Shown here piece by piece: positions 16,205 through 25,101 of a stretch of 64,000 nucleotides of DNA. The DNA comes from Microbacterium enclense (GTDB lineage Bacteria > Actinomycetota > Actinomycetes > Actinomycetales > Microbacteriaceae). The DNA lies in the NCBI GenBank assembly GCA_038182865.1, contig CP116226.1, positions 3,658,001-3,722,000 of the forward strand. Direction: 5' to 3'. Under the pieces are notes generated by a model. That model did not search any database. It had not been told where the DNA came from and worked only from the letters and a program-made list of their open reading frames with translations. The translations under genes and the position numbers were made by a program. Each line of letters begins with the position of its first letter. Position 1 is the stretch's first letter.

Positions 16205-17398
16205 TTGACCGACCTGCGCCTGTTCACGTCCGAGTCCGTCACCGAAGGACACCCCGACAAGATCTGCGACCAGATCTCCGACAGCATCCTCGATGCGATC
16301 ATCACCGACGACCCGACGGGCCGCGTCGCCGTCGAGACCCTCGTCACCACCGGACTCGTCCACGTGGCCGGTGAAGTGTCGACGAGCGCCTACGTCGAGA
16401 TCCCCGCGATCGTGCGCGATGTGGTCAACCGCATCGGCTACACCTCGAGCGAGACCGGCTTCGACGGCGAGTCGTGCGGTGTCTCCATCTCGATCGGCGC
16501 GCAGTCGTCCGACATCGCCGCGGGCGTCAACAAGGCTTTCGAGCAGCGCGAGCGCGGCTCCGTCGATCCGCGCGACCTGCAGGGCGCGGGCGATCAGGGC
16601 ATCATGTTCGGCTTCGCCACGACCGAGACGCCGCAGCTCATGCCGATGGCGGCGTGGACCGCGCACCGCATCGCCGAGCGCCTGGCATCCGTCCGTAAAG
16701 ACGGCACACTTCCGTTCCTGCGGCCCGACGGCAAGACGCAGGTGACCCTCGGCTACGACGGTCACATCCCACGTACGGTCGACTCCGTCGTGCTCTCGAC
16801 GCAGCACCACCCCGACATCTCGCAGGAAGACCTGCGCGCGCAGGTCCAGGCCGAGGTCATCGACCCGGTGCTCGCCGAGACCGGACTCGAGCTCCCCGAC
16901 GTCAAGTACTACATCAACCCCGCGGGGCCCTTCGTCATCGGCGGCCCGAAGGGCGACGCCGGACTCACCGGCCGCAAGATCATCATCGACACCTACGGCG
17001 GAGCGTCGCGGCACGGTGGTGGAGCGTTCAGCGGCAAGGACCCGTCCAAGGTCGACCGCTCTGCCGCGTACGCGATGCGATGGGTCGCGAAGAACGCCGT
17101 GGCGGCGGGCCTCGCCGACCGGCTCGAAGTGCAGGTGGCCTACGCGATCGGCAAGGCCAACCCCGTGGGGCTGTACGTCGAATCCTTCGGTACAGCGCAC
17201 GTCGCCGACGAGGTCATCGTGCGCGCGATCCGCGACGTGTTCGACCTGCGCCCCAAGGCCATCGTCGAGCAGCTCGACCTTCTGCGCCCCATCTACGCGC
17301 GGACGGCGACCTACGGTCACTTCGGCCGCGAACTGCCCGACTTCACGTGGGAGCGCACCGACCGCGTCGACGAGCTGCGCGCTGCCGCCGGGCTCTGA
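16205..17398 (+). CDS. metK: S-adenosylmethionine synthase
   Basis: A 397-residue methionine adenosyltransferase that makes SAM from methionine and ATP. The ATP-binding GHPDKICDQISD is at residues 15-26, GAGDQGIMFG in the middle, and the P-loop-like GGGAFSGKDPSKVDRS near residue 275. I choose TTG 16205 (MTDLRLFTSESVTEGHPDK) because GGAG lies five bases upstream and the family N-terminus starts here. The longer GTG start at 16169 lies at or before the predicted transcription start. No SAM riboswitch is apparent in the short leader. Confidence 0.93.
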   Translation: MTDLRLFTSESVTEGHPDKICDQISDSILDAIITDDPTGRVAVETLVTTGLVHVAGEVSTSAYVEIPAIVRDVVNRIGYTSSETGFDGESCGVSISIGAQSSDIAAGVNKAFEQRERGSVDPRDLQGAGDQGIMFGFATTETPQLMPMAAWTAHRIAERLASVRKDGTLPFLRPDGKTQVTLGYDGHIPRTVDSVVLSTQHHPDISQEDLRAQVQAEVIDPVLAETGLELPDVKYYINPAGPFVIGGPKGDAGLTGRKIIIDTYGGASRHGGGAFSGKDPSKVDRSAAYAMRWVAKNAVAAGLADRLEVQVAYAIGKANPVGLYVESFGTAHVADEVIVRAIRDVFDLRPKAIVEQLDLLRPIYARTATYGHFGRELPDFTWERTDRVDELRAAAGL

Positions 17399-17516
17399 CC
17401 GTGCGCGCGCGCCGCGCGGGCGCCATGAGATGCGACGGACCCCGCGCCGGTGCGGAGCCGCCGCGTGAGGCCCTCCGAGGTGGTCGGGCGGAGCGAAGCG
17501 ACACGGGGAGTCTCAC

Positions 17517-19499
17517 GTGAGTGAGCGGCGCGTGGCACGTGTGCAGCTCGAGTCGCCCGTCCCTCAGCTGGACCGCCTGTTCGATTACGCCGTTCCGCAC
17601 CCGCTCGTGGCCGACATCGCCCCGGGGGTGCGGGTCAAGGTGCCGCTGCGCTCCGCCGGACGGATGATGGACGCGTTCGTCGTCGACGTCGTGGCCGACG
17701 ACGGCACCGAGCGGCCGCTGTCGTCCGTCGAAGCCGTCGTGTCGCCGATGCCGGTACTGCCCGAGCGGCTCTATACCCTCGCCCGTCGCGTGGCCGATCG
17801 CGCCGCCGGTTCGGTCAGCGACGTGCTGCGGCTCGCCGTGCCCAAGCGCATGGTCCGGGCCGAGAAGGCGTGGGCTGCGGCCCCGGCGCCCGGGCCCCCC
17901 GAGGTGGTTCCGGCAGCGCGGGAACGCTCTGCAGCCCTCCTCGCGACTTACCCCGGCCTCGGCGAGGCGATCGACGGCGGCGAGCGCCTCGCCGTCGATG
18001 CGCCCCCGCATCCACACGCTGAGCTTCCGCGTGGAGCCTGGGCCGATCTCCTCGCCGCCGCCGCCGTGCACACCCTCGCGCGAGGCAAGAGCGCGGTGCT
18101 CGTCGTGCCCGACTACCGCGACCAGGCGCAGCTGCTCGCCGCTCTGGCCGAACTCGTCACGGCGGATGCCGTCGTGCGCGACGACGCCGACCAGTCCGGC
18201 CCTGCCCGCTATGCGCAGTATCTGCGCACCCTCGCTCCCGTGCCGTGCATCGTCGTCGGTCGGCGCTCCGGCGTGTACGCGCCCGCACACGACACGGGCC
18301 TCGTCGCGATCTGGGACGACGGAGACTCCCTCCTGTCCGAGCCGCTCGCACCGGGGGTGCACGCGCGCGACGCGGCGCTCGTGCGGCAGGAGCTCGAGGG
18401 CTCCGCCCTCATCTTCGCCGGGCACACGCGCACCACCGACGTCCAGAGGTTGGTCGACGTGGGCTACGTGCGAGAGGTCGTGCAGGCGCGCCGCCCCAGC
18501 CCCCGCGTGGTGCTCAGCGCGACACGCGAGGGCGAGCAGCGGCAGTCGCGCGTCCCCTCGTCGGCATTCGCGGCGGCGAGAGAGGCGTTGCAGCACGGCC
18601 CCGTGCTCGTGCAGGTCGCTCGTCCCGGGTACGCTCCGTCGCTCGTGTGTGCAGACTGCCGTCGGCCTGCCCGGTGTCAGCACTGCGCGGGACCACTCCG
18701 CGCCGCCCGTCCCGGCGCGACCCCGGTGTGCGCCTGGTGCGGTCGAAGTGCGCACGCCTGGGCGTGCGGACACTGCGGCTCGACCAAGCTGAGAATGGCC
18801 TCGTCGGGGAGCGAGCGGACCGCCGACGAGCTCGGCCGCGCGTTCCCTCATACGCGGGTGATCGTCGCCGACGGCGCCCATCCGGTGGCGGAGGTCGATG
18901 GCCACCCCGCCCTCGTGATCGCCACCCGCGGGGCAGAGCCCCTCGCCCGCGGCGGCTACCGGGCGGTGATCCTCCTCGACGGTGACCGCATGCTGCAGAG
19001 TGAGGCGCTGCGCATCGGTGAGAGCTGTCTGCGCTGGTGGTCGAACGCCGCCGCCCTGGCCGCGCCGGGTGCGCCCGTGCACCTCGTGGGCGTCGCCGGC
19101 CCGGTCGCCCGCGCGCTCGCGACGTGGACGCAGCCCGCGTATGCCCGCGCCGAGCTCGCCGACCGTGTGCCCCTGCGCATGCCTCCCGCCGTCCGTGTGG
19201 CGAGCGTCGACGGACACGCTCGAAGCGTCGACACCCTCCTGGCGTCGCTGCGCGAGACGATGCCCGATCTCGACCCGCTCGCCGTCCTCGGTCCGGTCGA
19301 CACGTCGGAGACCCCCGATGTCAGCACCTCGCGCGCCCTCGTGCGTTTCGACTACGCGCACGGCAAGGCCGTCGCTGAGGCCCTGCGCGCCGGGCTCATC
19401 GCCGACGCCCTCCGCGCGCGCAAGCCGAGGAAAGACCGCGGCCCCCAGCCGCGCAGTACCCTCAGAGTTCGTCTCGACATCCCCGAGCCCGACCTCTGA
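17517..19499 (+). CDS. priA: PriA-like primosomal protein without helicase motifs
   Basis: A 660-residue homologue of primosomal protein N'. The 3'-DNA-binding N-terminal domain (RVQLESPVPQLDRLFDYAVP) and the zinc-binding insert are intact: CADCRRPARCQHC near residue 378 and CAWC...CGHC near 404-420. The helicase core is degenerate: the Walker A position reads LARGKSAVLVV with no GxGKT, and the Walker B position reads IWDDGDS instead of DEEH. This matches the actinobacterial PriA type annotated as lacking helicase motifs, so it probably acts as a structural restart or replication protein. GTG 17517 is the start. fmt follows after 40 nt. Confidence 0.88.
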   Translation: MSERRVARVQLESPVPQLDRLFDYAVPHPLVADIAPGVRVKVPLRSAGRMMDAFVVDVVADDGTERPLSSVEAVVSPMPVLPERLYTLARRVADRAAGSVSDVLRLAVPKRMVRAEKAWAAAPAPGPPEVVPAARERSAALLATYPGLGEAIDGGERLAVDAPPHPHAELPRGAWADLLAAAAVHTLARGKSAVLVVPDYRDQAQLLAALAELVTADAVVRDDADQSGPARYAQYLRTLAPVPCIVVGRRSGVYAPAHDTGLVAIWDDGDSLLSEPLAPGVHARDAALVRQELEGSALIFAGHTRTTDVQRLVDVGYVREVVQARRPSPRVVLSATREGEQRQSRVPSSAFAAAREALQHGPVLVQVARPGYAPSLVCADCRRPARCQHCAGPLRAARPGATPVCAWCGRSAHAWACGHCGSTKLRMASSGSERTADELGRAFPHTRVIVADGAHPVAEVDGHPALVIATRGAEPLARGGYRAVILLDGDRMLQSEALRIGESCLRWWSNAAALAAPGAPVHLVGVAGPVARALATWTQPAYARAELADRVPLRMPPAVRVASVDGHARSVDTLLASLRETMPDLDPLAVLGPVDTSETPDVSTSRALVRFDYAHGKAVAEALRAGLIADALRARKPRKDRGPQPRSTLRVRLDIPEPDL

Positions 19500-19539
19500 G
19501 CGGCGCCTGCCCCGTCCGCCCACCCGTCTGAGGAGAACC

Positions 19540-20457
19540 ATGCGCCTCGTCTTCGCCGGCACTCCCGCCGTCGCCGTCCCCTCGCTCCGCGCCCTGGCAT
19601 CCGGGCCCCACGAGATCGCCGCCGTCATCACCCGCGGCGACGCCCCACTCGGACGCAAGCGCGTGCTCACCCCGTCGCCGGTCGCCCAGGCAGCCGAAGA
19701 ACTCGGTCTCGCGGTCCTCAAGGCAGACCGTCTGGATGCCGAGGTGACCACCCGCATCGCTGACCTGGAGCCTGAACTCGGCGTCATCGTGGCGTACGGC
19801 GGCCTGGTTCGCGAGCCCCTGCTGTCCGCCCCGGCCCACGGCTGGATCAACCTGCACTTCTCCCTCCTGCCGCGCTGGCGCGGCGCCGCCCCCGTCCAAC
19901 GCGCGCTCATCGCGGGCGACGCCGTGACGGGCGCGAGTGTGTTCCAGCTCGTGGCAGAACTCGACGCGGGAGACGTCTTCGCCGAGGAACGGTATGACGT
20001 ACCGGCGGGTGCGACCTCCGCCGAGGTGCTCGACGACCTCGCCGGCATCGGCGGCCCCCTGCTGGCTCGCGTCGTCGACGGCATCGCCGATGGCACCGCG
20101 GTGGCGACCCCCCAGAGCGGAGAGCCCACCCTGGCCCCCAAACTCTCGTTGCCGGACGGTGCCCTCGACTTCACCCAGGACGCCGAGACCCTCCTCCACC
20201 GCATCGCCGGTGTCACGCCCGAACCGGGTGCGCATACGACCCTCGACGGCGCCCGGTTCAAAGTGCTGCGCGCGGCCCCCGCAGACGCGCCAGCGCTGCC
20301 GCCGGGCCGGGTCGCGGCATCCGGCAAAGAGGTGATCGTCGGCACCGGAACCACCCCGCTCCGCCTCGACACCGTCCAGCCCGCGGGCAAGGGTGCGATG
20401 GCGGCGGGCGACTGGTTCCGCGGCCTGCGCACGAGCCAGCCGGTGCTGGGCGCATGA
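19540..20457 (+). CDS. fmt: Methionyl-tRNA formyltransferase
   Basis: A 305-residue enzyme that formylates initiator Met-tRNA with 10-formyl-THF. MRLVFAGTPAVAVPSLRAL opens the formyltransferase fold; the catalytic stretch HFSLLPRWRGAAPVQ lies near residues 106-120. The C-terminal domain starts near DGALDFTQDAETLLHRI. AGGAG precedes ATG 19540 by 4 nt. It overlaps rsmB by 4 nt. Confidence 0.96.
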   Translation: MRLVFAGTPAVAVPSLRALASGPHEIAAVITRGDAPLGRKRVLTPSPVAQAAEELGLAVLKADRLDAEVTTRIADLEPELGVIVAYGGLVREPLLSAPAHGWINLHFSLLPRWRGAAPVQRALIAGDAVTGASVFQLVAELDAGDVFAEERYDVPAGATSAEVLDDLAGIGGPLLARVVDGIADGTAVATPQSGEPTLAPKLSLPDGALDFTQDAETLLHRIAGVTPEPGAHTTLDGARFKVLRAAPADAPALPPGRVAASGKEVIVGTGTTPLRLDTVQPAGKGAMAAGDWFRGLRTSQPVLGA

Positions 20458-21824
20458 GCGTGCAGGGAGCCCGCGCCGCCGCCTACGACGTTCTCCGCGC
20501 CGTGTCGGGCGACGAGGCCTATGCGAACCTCCTCCTGCCGCACGCGATCGTGCGCGCGAAACTGGATGCCAAAGACGCCGGCCTCGCGACGGAGCTGACC
20601 TACGGCACCCTCCGGCGGCGCGGGACCTACGATGCGATCATCGCCTTGGCCGCGGATCGCTCCGTCGACCGCATCGACCCAGCCGTGTTGGACGCTCTGC
20701 GTCTGGGCGTGCATCAGCTCCTGTCGACGCGGGTGGCCTCCCACGCGGCCGTCAACGAGTCAGTGGAACTTGCACGCCGCCACGGCGGGGGAAAGGGCGC
20801 CGCGGGATTCGCGAACGCGGTGCTGCGCCGGGTGTCGCGCGACACCCCGGGCGACTGGATGGACCGCATCGCCGCCGCCGCGCGCAGCGACGACGAACGT
20901 ATCGGCCTCACCACCTCGCACCCCGTGTGGATCGTGCGCGCTCTGCGACGCGCGCTGACGGCCGAAGGGCGCGCCGACGAACTCGAAGAGCTTCTCGAAG
21001 CCGACAACGTGGCACCGCGTGTGGCGATGGTGGCCCTGCCGGGTCTCGCCGAGGTTCCCGAGGACGCCACGCCGACGCGCTTCGCGCCGACCGCGTTCAC
21101 CGCACGCGGGGGAGACCCCGAAGGGCTCATCCGCGCGTCCGACGGCCGGCTGCGCGTGCAGGACGAGGGCTCGCAGCTCGCTGCCCTCGCCCTCAGTCGC
21201 GCGGTACCGGTCCGCGCGGGAGAGCGCTGGCTCGACCTGTGCGCCGGTCCCGGCGGTAAGACGGCGTTGCTCGCCGCGGAGGCTCTCGCGCACGGCGCGA
21301 CGCTCGACGCCAACGAGATCGCACCGGCCCGTGCCGGGCTCGTGCGCCAGGCCGTGGCATCCGTCCCGCTCGACGTCGAGGTGAGCGAGGAGGACGGGCG
21401 CGACCGCGCCGCGCGGACGCCGGGGGAGTACGACCGCATTCTCGTCGACGCGCCGTGCACGGGGATCGGTGCGCTGCGGCGTCGGCCGGAGGCGCGGTGG
21501 CGCAAGACGCCGGCCGATGTCCCCGACCTCACGGCGCTGCAGCAGGAACTCGTGCTCGCGGCGTTCGACGCGCTCGCGCCGGGCGGTGTCGTGGCCTACG
21601 TCACGTGTTCGCCGCACCTGGCCGAAACCTCGGGAGTGCTCGCCGAGGTCAAGCGGGCCTTGGGAGACGCCGTGGAAGAGCTCGACGCGCGCGCCGCGGT
21701 GCGCTCCGTCGCGGTCAGCGACATCGACCTGCCCGATCAGGCCGACGGGTCCCTCCGCGCGCAGCTGTGGCCGCACCGTCACGGCACCGACGCCATGTCG
21801 ATCGCTCTGCTGCGCAAGCGCTGA
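20454..21824 (+). CDS. rsmB: 16S rRNA m5C967 methyltransferase
   Basis: A 456-residue RsmB/Fmu. An N-terminal NusB-like RNA-binding domain (about 1-150) precedes a SAM methyltransferase with WLDLCAGPGGKTALLA, the catalytic-pair motif DAPCTGIGALRRRPEARWR (Cys near 335) and VTCSPHLAET (Cys near 385). ATG 20454 overlaps the fmt stop, the standard fmt-rsmB arrangement. Confidence 0.95.
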   Translation: MSVQGARAAAYDVLRAVSGDEAYANLLLPHAIVRAKLDAKDAGLATELTYGTLRRRGTYDAIIALAADRSVDRIDPAVLDALRLGVHQLLSTRVASHAAVNESVELARRHGGGKGAAGFANAVLRRVSRDTPGDWMDRIAAAARSDDERIGLTTSHPVWIVRALRRALTAEGRADELEELLEADNVAPRVAMVALPGLAEVPEDATPTRFAPTAFTARGGDPEGLIRASDGRLRVQDEGSQLAALALSRAVPVRAGERWLDLCAGPGGKTALLAAEALAHGATLDANEIAPARAGLVRQAVASVPLDVEVSEEDGRDRAARTPGEYDRILVDAPCTGIGALRRRPEARWRKTPADVPDLTALQQELVLAAFDALAPGGVVAYVTCSPHLAETSGVLAEVKRALGDAVEELDARAAVRSVAVSDIDLPDQADGSLRAQLWPHRHGTDAMSIALLRKR

Positions 21825-21890
21825 CCGTTCCGTCCGCGCCGGTCGGTGGAGTTCGTCGCCGCGCGCGACGGCGGGGCCGACCCGCCGACC

Positions 21891-21896
21891 CATAAT
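21891..21896 (+). promoter_or_regulatory. -10 box CATAAT for leaderless rpe
   Basis: CATAAT is followed by six bases and then GTG 21903. The expected transcription start coincides with the start codon, so the mRNA would be leaderless. Confidence 0.6.
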
Positions 21897-21902
21897 GGTC
21901 GG

Positions 21903-22574
21903 GTGCCTACCGACGCCCCGCGCATCAACCCGAGCATCCTCGCCGCCGACTTCGTGAACATGGAGGCCGAGCTCGCGCGCATCGCGGGCGCCGACTTCGT
22001 GCACGTCGACGTGATGGACAACCACTTCGTGCCCAACCTCACCTTCGGTCCGCAGATGGTCGCGCGCATCCAGGAGACGAGCCCGGTGCCGCTCGACGTG
22101 CACCTCATGATCGACGACCCCGACCGCTGGGCTCCGGCCTACGCCGAGCTCGGGGCGGCATCCGTCACCTTCCACCTCGAGGCCGCGGCCTCACCGGTCG
22201 CGCTCGCACGGCGACTGCGCGCCATCGGGGCGCGTGCCGGGGTCGCCGTGAAGCCCGACACCCCGGTCGAGAACCTCTTCGACTCGTTGAACGAGTTCGA
22301 TCAGATCCTCGTCATGACCGTCGAGCCCGGGTTCGGCGGCCAGTCGTTCATGCCCGAGACGATGCCGAAGCTCCGTGCCCTGGCCGACGAAGCCAGACGC
22401 CGCGGGTCGAGTGTGTGGCTGCAGGTCGACGGCGGCATCGGCGAGTCCACGATCGGCCAGGCCGCCGAGGCCGGGGCCGACACGTTCGTCGCCGGCTCCG
22501 CCGTGTTCGGCGCCGACGACCCCGACCGCGCGATCCAGTCGCTCCGCTCCACGGCATCGCGCCACCGCCACTGA
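21903..22574 (+). CDS. rpe: Ribulose-phosphate 3-epimerase
   Basis: A 223-residue TIM-barrel enzyme interconverting ribulose-5-P and xylulose-5-P in the pentose phosphate pathway. INPSILAADF at the N-terminus, HVDVMDNHFVPNLTFGP (metal ligands), LDVHLMI and MTVEPGFGGQSF are diagnostic. I chose GTG 21903 rather than the upstream ATG at 21846: it lies exactly 6 nt after a -10 box and no Shine-Dalgarno precedes it. The upstream 19 codons show no homology. Confidence 0.93.
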   Translation: MPTDAPRINPSILAADFVNMEAELARIAGADFVHVDVMDNHFVPNLTFGPQMVARIQETSPVPLDVHLMIDDPDRWAPAYAELGAASVTFHLEAAASPVALARRLRAIGARAGVAVKPDTPVENLFDSLNEFDQILVMTVEPGFGGQSFMPETMPKLRALADEARRRGSSVWLQVDGGIGESTIGQAAEAGADTFVAGSAVFGADDPDRAIQSLRSTASRHRH

Positions 22575-22613
22575 GCTGCGCGCGCTCGCCGAACCCGCCG
22601 CGCCCGCCGAAAT

Positions 22614-22687
22614 CCACGCATAAACGCGATCCACGCGCATAAACGCGCTCTCCTCGCGTTTATGGGCGCGAGAAGCGTTTATGCGTG
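22614..22687. repeat. Nested inverted repeat, CATAAACGCG family, copy 2
   Basis: Four half-sites in the order forward, forward, reverse, reverse: 22614-22628 (CCACGCATAAACGCG), 22635-22648 (GCGCATAAACGCGC), 22655-22668 and 22674-22687 (both in reverse orientation, with one or two changes). The architecture and spacing match the element at 1010-1084. It starts 39 nt after the rpe stop. A role as a terminator hairpin or a dispersed palindromic element is possible. Confidence 0.85.
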
Positions 22688-22753
22688 CAAAGCCCCGCGT
22701 GTCGCCCCACCGCCGCCGAGCCTCACGGCGGGCAGCCCGCCCCGCGTCCCCTA

Positions 22754-22831
22754 CCCCCGTGACAGCCCCACCCGCACCACCCGCGCGGCAGTCCCACCCG
22801 CACCACCCCCGCGACAGCCCCACCCCCGCCG
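22754..22831. repeat. 26-bp tandem repeat, three units
   Basis: Units 22754-22779, 22780-22805 and 22806-22831 share a CCCCG-GACAGCCCCACCCGCACCA-like sequence with a few substitutions each. It lies directly before the hisE promoter. Its strong C-over-G skew might favour unusual DNA or RNA structure. Confidence 0.65.
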
Positions 22832-22837
22832 ACCCGA

Positions 22838-22843
22838 TACCCT
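22838..22843 (+). promoter_or_regulatory. -10 box TACCCT for leaderless hisE
   Basis: TACCCT, six bases, then GTG 22850. A GGAGG directly abuts the start codon at a distance too short for normal Shine-Dalgarno pairing, which favours leaderless initiation. Confidence 0.5.
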
Positions 22844-22849
22844 GGAGGG

Positions 22850-23113
22850 GTGAAGACCTTCGACGACCTGTTCGCGGAACTCAGCGCCAAGGCCGTCGAG
22901 CGACCCGAGGGGTCCGGCACCGTCGCGCAGCTCGATGCGGGCGTGCACGCCATCGGCAAGAAGATCGTCGAAGAGGCCGCCGAGGTGTGGATGGCCGCCG
23001 AGTACGAGTCCGACGCCGCGGCCGCCGAGGAGATCTCGCAGCTGCTCTACCACCTGCAGACGCTCATGCTCGCGAAGGGCCTGACGCTCGAAGACGTTTA
23101 CCGACATCTCTGA
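22850..23113 (+). CDS. hisE: Phosphoribosyl-ATP pyrophosphohydrolase
   Basis: An 87-residue HisE, which hydrolyses PR-ATP to PR-AMP in histidine synthesis. It is a MazG-like all-alpha protein; the metal-binding run KIVEEAAEVWMAAEYES and EEISQLLYHLQTLML are typical. It is a stand-alone hisE, separate from hisI 1.6 kb downstream, as usual in actinobacteria. It begins the hisE-G-F-I cluster. Confidence 0.94.
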   Translation: MKTFDDLFAELSAKAVERPEGSGTVAQLDAGVHAIGKKIVEEAAEVWMAAEYESDAAAAEEISQLLYHLQTLMLAKGLTLEDVYRHL

Positions 23114-23159
23114 GCCGCACTCTCCACCCCCAGCTCCCTTCAACACGAAAGCCCCCGTC

Positions 23160-24002
23160 ATGCTGCGCATCGCCGTGCCGAACAAGGGGTCGCTCGCCGA
23201 GACCGCCGCCGAGATGCTCTCGGAGGCCGGATACACCGGACGACGCGACTCGAAAGACCTGTACACCGTCGACCCTGTCAACGAGGTCGAGTTCTTCTAT
23301 CTCCGTCCCCGCGACATCGCGACCTACGTCGGCTCCGGCGCGCTCGATGTGGGGATCACCGGGCGTGACCTGCTCCTGGATGCTCGGATGCCCGGCGCCC
23401 GTGAGGTCGAGTCGCTCGGCTTCGCCGGTTCCACGTTCCGCTTCGCCGGGCGCCCCGGCCGCTTCACCGACGTTCAGGACCTGCAGGGGCTCCGCGTCGC
23501 CACCGCCTATCCGGGTCTGGTCGATGCGTTCCTCGACGAGCGTGGCATCGCCGTCGACATCGTGCCGCTGGACGGCGCGGTCGAATCCGCTGTGCAGCTC
23601 GGAGTCGCGGATGCCGTCGCCGACGTCGTCTCGACCGGTACGACGCTGCGCCAGGCGGGGCTCGAGATCTTCGGTCCCGTCCTCCTCGAAAGCGACGCCG
23701 TCCTGATCTCGGGTCCGAACGAGGTCGACGGCACCGAGACGCTGCTGCGGCGCCTGCGCGGCGTCCTGGCGGCGAGGAAGTACGTGCTCGTCGACTACGA
23801 CCTGCCCGCGAACCTCGTCGACCGGGCGATCGCCGTCGCCCCGGGCCTCGAGTCCCCGACGATCTCGCCGCTGCGCGACCCCGAGTGGGTGGCCGTGCGC
23901 ATCATGAGCCCGCGCCGCGACGTCAACCGCGTCATGGACGAGCTGTACGCGATCGGCGCGCGAGCGATCCTCGTCACCGAGATCCTCGCCGCGAGGCTCT
24001 GA
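23160..24002 (+). CDS. hisG: ATP phosphoribosyltransferase, long form
   Basis: A 280-residue HisG, first enzyme of histidine synthesis, joining ATP and PRPP. The catalytic part has LRIAVPNKGSLAETAAEML, DVGITGRDLLLD and the PRPP-binding DVVSTGTTLRQAGL. The roughly 75-residue C-terminal regulatory domain that senses histidine is present (SPTISPLRDPEWVAVRIMSP onward), so no HisZ partner is needed. It starts 46 nt after hisE; the Shine-Dalgarno is weak. The stop overlaps hisF by one base. Confidence 0.95.
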   Translation: MLRIAVPNKGSLAETAAEMLSEAGYTGRRDSKDLYTVDPVNEVEFFYLRPRDIATYVGSGALDVGITGRDLLLDARMPGAREVESLGFAGSTFRFAGRPGRFTDVQDLQGLRVATAYPGLVDAFLDERGIAVDIVPLDGAVESAVQLGVADAVADVVSTGTTLRQAGLEIFGPVLLESDAVLISGPNEVDGTETLLRRLRGVLAARKYVLVDYDLPANLVDRAIAVAPGLESPTISPLRDPEWVAVRIMSPRRDVNRVMDELYAIGARAILVTEILAARL

Positions 24003-24766
24003 TGACCCTCGCGCGTCGCGTCATCCCGTGCCTCGACGTCGCTGCGGGCCGCGTCGTGAAGGGCGTCAACTTCCTCGACCTGCGCGACATGGGCGACCCG
24101 GTCGAGCTCGCGAAGCTGTACTTCGACCAGGGCGCCGATGAGGTCACCTTCCTCGACGTCACCGCGACGGTCGACGAGCGCTCGACGACGTACGACGTCG
24201 TCCGCCGCACGGCCGAGCAGGTCTTCATCCCCCTCACCGTGGGCGGGGGAGTGCGCTCGAGCGACGACGTCGCACGCCTGCTCGCGGTCGGTGCCGACAA
24301 GATCGGCGTCAACTCCGCCGCGATCGCCCGTCCGGCGCTGATCGACGAGATCGCCGACCGCTTCGGCGCGCAGGTCGTCGTGCTCTCGCTCGACGTCAAG
24401 CGCGCGGCATCCACGCCCTCGGGCTTCGTCGTGACCACGCACGGCGGCCGCACCGAGACGACGCTCGACGCGCTCGAGTGGGCGCGCGAAGCCGTGGAGC
24501 GTGGAGCCGGTGAGCTGTTGGTCAACTCGATCGACGCCGACGGCACCAAGCAGGGCTTCGACCTCGAGCTCGTCCGTCTGATGCGCCAGGTCGCCGCGGT
24601 GCCGGTCATCGCCTCCGGCGGCGCGGGCGCCCTTGAGCACTTCGCTCCGGCGATCCAAGCAGGTGCCGACGCGGTGCTCGCGGCATCCGTCTTCCACTCC
24701 GGTCAGCTGACCGTGGGACAGGTGAAGGACGCCCTGGCCGCCGAAGGGATCGAGGTGCGCCGATGA
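24002..24766 (+). CDS. hisF: Imidazole glycerol phosphate synthase subunit HisF
   Basis: A 254-residue cyclase subunit that with HisH forms IGP and AICAR. Catalytic Asp12 is in RRVIPCLDVAAGRVVKG and the second catalytic Asp lies in LSLDVKRA near residue 131. Phosphate-binding loops GGGVRS and ASGGAG are intact. ATG 24002 is in TGATG overlap with hisG. hisH and hisA are not in this window. Confidence 0.96.
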   Translation: MTLARRVIPCLDVAAGRVVKGVNFLDLRDMGDPVELAKLYFDQGADEVTFLDVTATVDERSTTYDVVRRTAEQVFIPLTVGGGVRSSDDVARLLAVGADKIGVNSAAIARPALIDEIADRFGAQVVVLSLDVKRAASTPSGFVVTTHGGRTETTLDALEWAREAVERGAGELLVNSIDADGTKQGFDLELVRLMRQVAAVPVIASGGAGALEHFAPAIQAGADAVLAASVFHSGQLTVGQVKDALAAEGIEVRR

Positions 24767-25101
24767 GCGTCGACCGTGTGAAGTACGACGATCGTGGACT
24801 CGTGACCGCGGTCATCCAGCAGTTCGACTCGCGCGAGGTGCTCATGGTGGGGTGGATGGATGCCGAGGCCCTGAACCGCACGCTTACGAGCGGCCGCGTG
24901 ACCTTCTGGTCGCGCTCGCGCCAGGAGTACTGGCGCAAGGGCGACACCTCGGGGCACATCCAGCTCGTCAAGGGCGCGCGCCTGGACTGCGACGGCGACA
25001 CGCTGCTCATCGAGGTCGACCAGATCGGCGCCGCGTGCCACACCGGCGACCACACGTGCTTCGACGCCGACGACCTGCACCCGGTCGTGGGGGAGCGCTG
25101 A
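24763..25101 (+). CDS. hisI: Phosphoribosyl-AMP cyclohydrolase
   Basis: A 112-residue HisI that opens the purine ring of PR-AMP. GWMDAEALNRTL, FWSRSRQEYWRKGDTSGH and the zinc and metal residues in LDCDGD and ACHTGDHTCF are all present. It overlaps hisF (ATGA) and the next gene by one base (TGATG). In related genomes trpE often follows; it does not here. Confidence 0.96.
   Translation: MSVDRVKYDDRGLVTAVIQQFDSREVLMVGWMDAEALNRTLTSGRVTFWSRSRQEYWRKGDTSGHIQLVKGARLDCDGDTLLIEVDQIGAACHTGDHTCFDADDLHPVVGER

Noticed and set aside
22754..22831. Possible CRISPR-like array
   Set aside because: The units are contiguous with no unique spacers and no cas genes nearby.
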